From Bugula neritina (taxonomy: Eukaryota; Bryozoa; Gymnolaemata; Cheilostomatida; Bugulidae), in the NCBI GenBank assembly GCA_964035545.1, contig OZ037770.1, forward strand, positions 15,598,642 through 15,662,641: a stretch of 64,000 nt of DNA, in the 5' to 3' direction. Below the pieces are notes generated by a model. That model ran no database searches. It had not been told where the DNA came from and saw only the letters and a list, made by a program, of their open reading frames with translations. The position numbers and the translations under genes are program-made. Position 1 is the stretch's first letter. Each line of letters starts with the position of its first letter. This document shows, in pieces, positions 61,283-64,000 of the stretch.

Positions 61283-64000
61283 TTATTATAACCGTAAGGA
61301 ACCGTTGTTATACCGTCTTCTAGTATAATTCTTTTATCGTCTTCGGCCGACAAGGCTACTTTGTTTATAGTTTCGGCGTACATCGTATGCTTATGACTTC
61401 TCAATACATTCATCGTTCTATGCTGATCTCGTCGCGTTAATTAACACTCTTTATAATCGTCAAACGTTATACGATTGTCACGAGTAGTCTTATTAATTCC
61501 TTTACATTTTTCTTTTCGATTCCATCCATTTTATACGAGTATAACTTAGCTCTCAATCCAACAAACTCGGTAATTTGTTTACCACCGGCTTCGTCTTTAA
61601 ACATGCCTATTACTTTCTTGTTTTTACCCGTTGGTATACCCGACTCGTGGTCTTTAGGATAATTACTCGTGTCAAATTTGACTTCAATGTCTGGCGACAC
61701 ATCTTCGTAAAAGTCATTAGTTTTTACGTGATACATTAAGCTATCCGTATCTGTAAATAATAACTGCGCGTTCGCGTTATATTTTGGTTTAATATAACCG
61801 TAATGAAAGTCATACATTAGAGTTTTGCTTATATCCAAAATTGCTGCGCTTAAATATACAGGCTTGTCAAATTTTAATTCTGTTACGTTCATATGAACGG
61901 CTACGAGATTTTCGGAAAATATTGTATAACCTTTGAAATTAGGTTGATTCGTTAATTTTTTAGCTTCGCTTTCATCACTAACGAGTTTAATGTTAATTCG
62001 ATTACGTATATTTTCCATTGTTTTACCAAACATTGAATTATTCATGAGCTTAAAAAAATCTTTTTCAAAATCGCTTCGAGCTAAAGTTCTCAAATTGGTA
62101 TTTATGTTTATGTATTCTTTAAGCTTATTAGATTTGTTAAAAGTTATACCTCCATGAATTTTCGTCAGTTTTATAGCGTATTTAAGTTTTATTTAAGACA
62201 TTGTTTTAACGTTTCGTAGTGAATAACGTAATTCCTTTTGTCGTTTAAATTTAGAATTAGTTTTTCCACTTTGTTAATCGTTAACCTTTCTGGACAAAAT
62301 GGATAATCTTTATGTAAGTCGTGTAATTCACGAGGATACTCTAAATCTACTTCTAAAAAGCTAGGCGAAAATTTTAAACTTTTTTCCATCTCTCGACATT
62401 GTTCTTCGCTTAGCCACTTAAAATTGCCTACGGGTAACTTTTCAGACATAGCCCATCCGTATAAATTATTAGCGTCTAAATAAGTAATGTAGCTAGAAGG
62501 CTCTTTGGGCTCATAGCTTTTCATATACTTATAATTATACTTACTCCCCTTCTAATTCCTCTTTCGAAGAAAAGTAATTAATCAACGTTGGTAATAGGAT
62601 CCAACTCTAATTTTGTAGTTTTAAGCATAGCGTCCCAACTTAAACCTGGTGCCGTATAATACCAAGCCGGATCTAATTTATAGTGCTCAAGACATACACT
62701 TTTAAAGTTTTCAAAAACGTCGGCTAATTGAATTACATCAACTTCCATATATAAGTCGTGATATTCTCTAAACGTTTTTATATTAAACTCTCGCCAAATG
62801 TTTTGAGCGTGCTCGTAGTCCTGGTCCAATATACCTTTTTCGGTTAAGCTCGAATAAAACTTTTCTTTAGACGGTAAAAATTTTTTCTTCAATACCGATA
62901 AGTTATTAAAATAATCGTAAGGAAATACTCCTTTTCTTAACAATAAGTTTAATTGATTTTCCGAGTAACGTTTTTGCAAGTGTTTAAAGTCCTCGCGTTT
63001 TAAATTTGCGACTAAACTCGCTAAACTAGAACTCATAAATTTAAACGTGTCTATAAACCTAAGTTCGCGTTTAGCTTCAACCTTTTCACCTTCTTTATTT
63101 GTAAATTCGTCTACTACAACTTGTTCGCTAAAAGATATATATTTTTCTTCGGTATTGGGTATACAAGAAATTTTATCGCTTAAGTTTTTAATAAACAAGT
63201 GAGCGACGTAACCCGACAAATTGTGAATAAACACTGGATAAAATTTTGGAATTTTGTAATTTAAATTGCAATTACTATGAGCCGCTCCTCTATAATTTCC
63301 AGTCAAGTGACAGTAATCTCTCACTCTATCGTTGTCCAATTTTTCTTCGCATATATGACAAATTTCAGTCAACTCGAAAGATTCTTGTTCACTAACCGTA
63401 ATTTTCATTCGTTTAGGAAACTTGTGTTTTTTATACAAGTTTTTATTGTCAAACTCTAGTAATTTAATAAATAGTTCACCAATATTTTCATCTTTGTATT
63501 GTTTAGTATAACTTTTGTATTCGCATTCACCGGTAACGCTCACGATATAATATCCAAAACCCGACGGTTCGTGTTGCTGATATTGATTAGTATAACTTTC
63601 TTGAGGATTAGGCCTACAATTTTGTATAGGCTTAGTAAAGCATTCAAAGTCTGCGTATACCACGAACGGCACTTTCATTTTACGGCAATAATGTTTAGAA
63701 TTAAATTTTATTCTATTTTCGAGTTTTGGAAAGACCATAGCTACACTATCGTTCGCTAAACACCATTTTCGATGTTTTTTTAAAACTTTTTCCGTTTTAA
63801 ACGCTTGCGTACAATTTAAGCAAAAATTATTTGCGTGTCCGTTACTATTTACTTGCGTATTAGGTAGTTTATTTAAATTTTTAATGCACGTATAATGACT
63901 TTTTTCTTCATTAGTTACGAGAAATAAAACTACCGTTTTAAATCGTTCGGGCGATTGTCTCCACGAATAATTGCGATTACCGTTCCAAGCGAAAACGGCA
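61279..64000 (-). pseudogene. Protein-primed DNA polymerase B (disrupted, N terminus outside window)
   Basis: From the right edge: a C2H2-like zinc segment (FCLNCTQAFK, KKHRKWC), the exonuclease I motif YADFECF at about 63660, an HNH/endonuclease VII-like insert (CHICEEKL, DYCHLTGNYRGAAH), exonuclease II HNLSGY with Val where Asp is usual, the exonuclease III region YHDLYMEVDV, then palm motif A LDANNLYGW (62430-62460), motif B MNNSMFGKTMEN (about 62040) and motif C FTDTDS (about 61745). The frame is broken at 62578/62524, 62189/62093 and near 61490, with a further stop near 61440. The C-terminal end is readable to 61279. Confidence 0.82.

Larger units (their letters stand above)
58500..64000 (-). 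mobile_element. Polinton/Maverick-like element, one end (leaves window)
   Basis: Six minus-strand genes are packed with short AT-rich gaps: DNA polymerase B, an adenain-like protease, three YIFG paralogues and a fibre-like repeat protein. PolB with an inserted HNH-type domain, plus an adenovirus-type protease, is the usual signature of Polintons and related adintovirus-like elements. Integrase, ATPase and capsid genes would be to the right of the window. Base composition and gene density differ sharply from the host DNA, but most frames are broken, so the copy is old. Confidence 0.8.

Overview
The window reads as nuclear DNA of an invertebrate animal. The genome is AT-rich, genes are split by GT-AG introns, and there are long microsatellites and several eukaryotic transposon classes: Ty3/gypsy, Penelope-like, TIR elements and a Polinton/Maverick-like element. 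The gene repertoire (LRR-Roc-COR joined to a caspase, an SLC18B1-like transporter) would suit a sponge or cnidarian, but I cannot fix the species from sequence alone. All coordinates come from reading the sequence by eye; exon borders rest on GT/AG sites and codon phase.

Layout. 1-1813: 5' end of a minus-strand Ty3/gypsy element (LTR, tRNA-Leu primer site, gag, start of pol). 2035-13311 (+): an 11-exon gene, 5' incomplete, encoding leucine-rich repeats, a Roc GTPase, a COR domain and a C-terminal caspase (p20 plus p10) in one reading frame. Its 4.5 kb third intron holds (TA)n, a Penelope-like remnant and a (TG)n tract of about 2.5 kb. 13312-17217: several minisatellites and a gag fragment. 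17507-24461 (+): an 11-exon MFS transporter of 453 codons, with a TIR element in one intron. 24462-29747: a 23-bp minisatellite and a diverged second copy of the 14.8-16.5 kb region.

29748-57886 (+): a gene I do not recognise by family. It is built from four tandem copies of a module of about 335 residues, each made of exons a-b-c-d with the same codon phases. A very short start exon precedes module 1, and a different exon (e) follows module 4 and ends in a phase compatible with LRR exons. A type I hammerhead ribozyme motif lies in its first intron (30132-30178). The c-d intron of modules 1 and 2 carries the same decayed Ty3/gypsy element (33634-41366; 46048-52356), with shared stop codons and the same 3' flank, so the element was already present when the host segment was duplicated. 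In module 2 the 5' part of the element and neighbouring host intron are gone, and a 2.6 kb nested inverted-repeat element (43457-46047), itself hit by other MITEs, sits there.

58296-64000: a 112-bp hairpin, then the end of a Polinton-like element on the minus strand. It has a protein-primed DNA polymerase B (broken), an adenain-type cysteine protease, three tandem paralogues that share an N-terminal YIFG motif, and a fibre-like repeat protein, most with frameshifts or stops. A common AT-rich box precedes each small ORF.

The points most worth a second look are the LRR-Roc-COR-caspase fusion, the four-module gene and its duplication history, the hammerhead motif, the spliced zinc-finger accessory ORF of the Ty3 elements, and the Polinton paralogue family.
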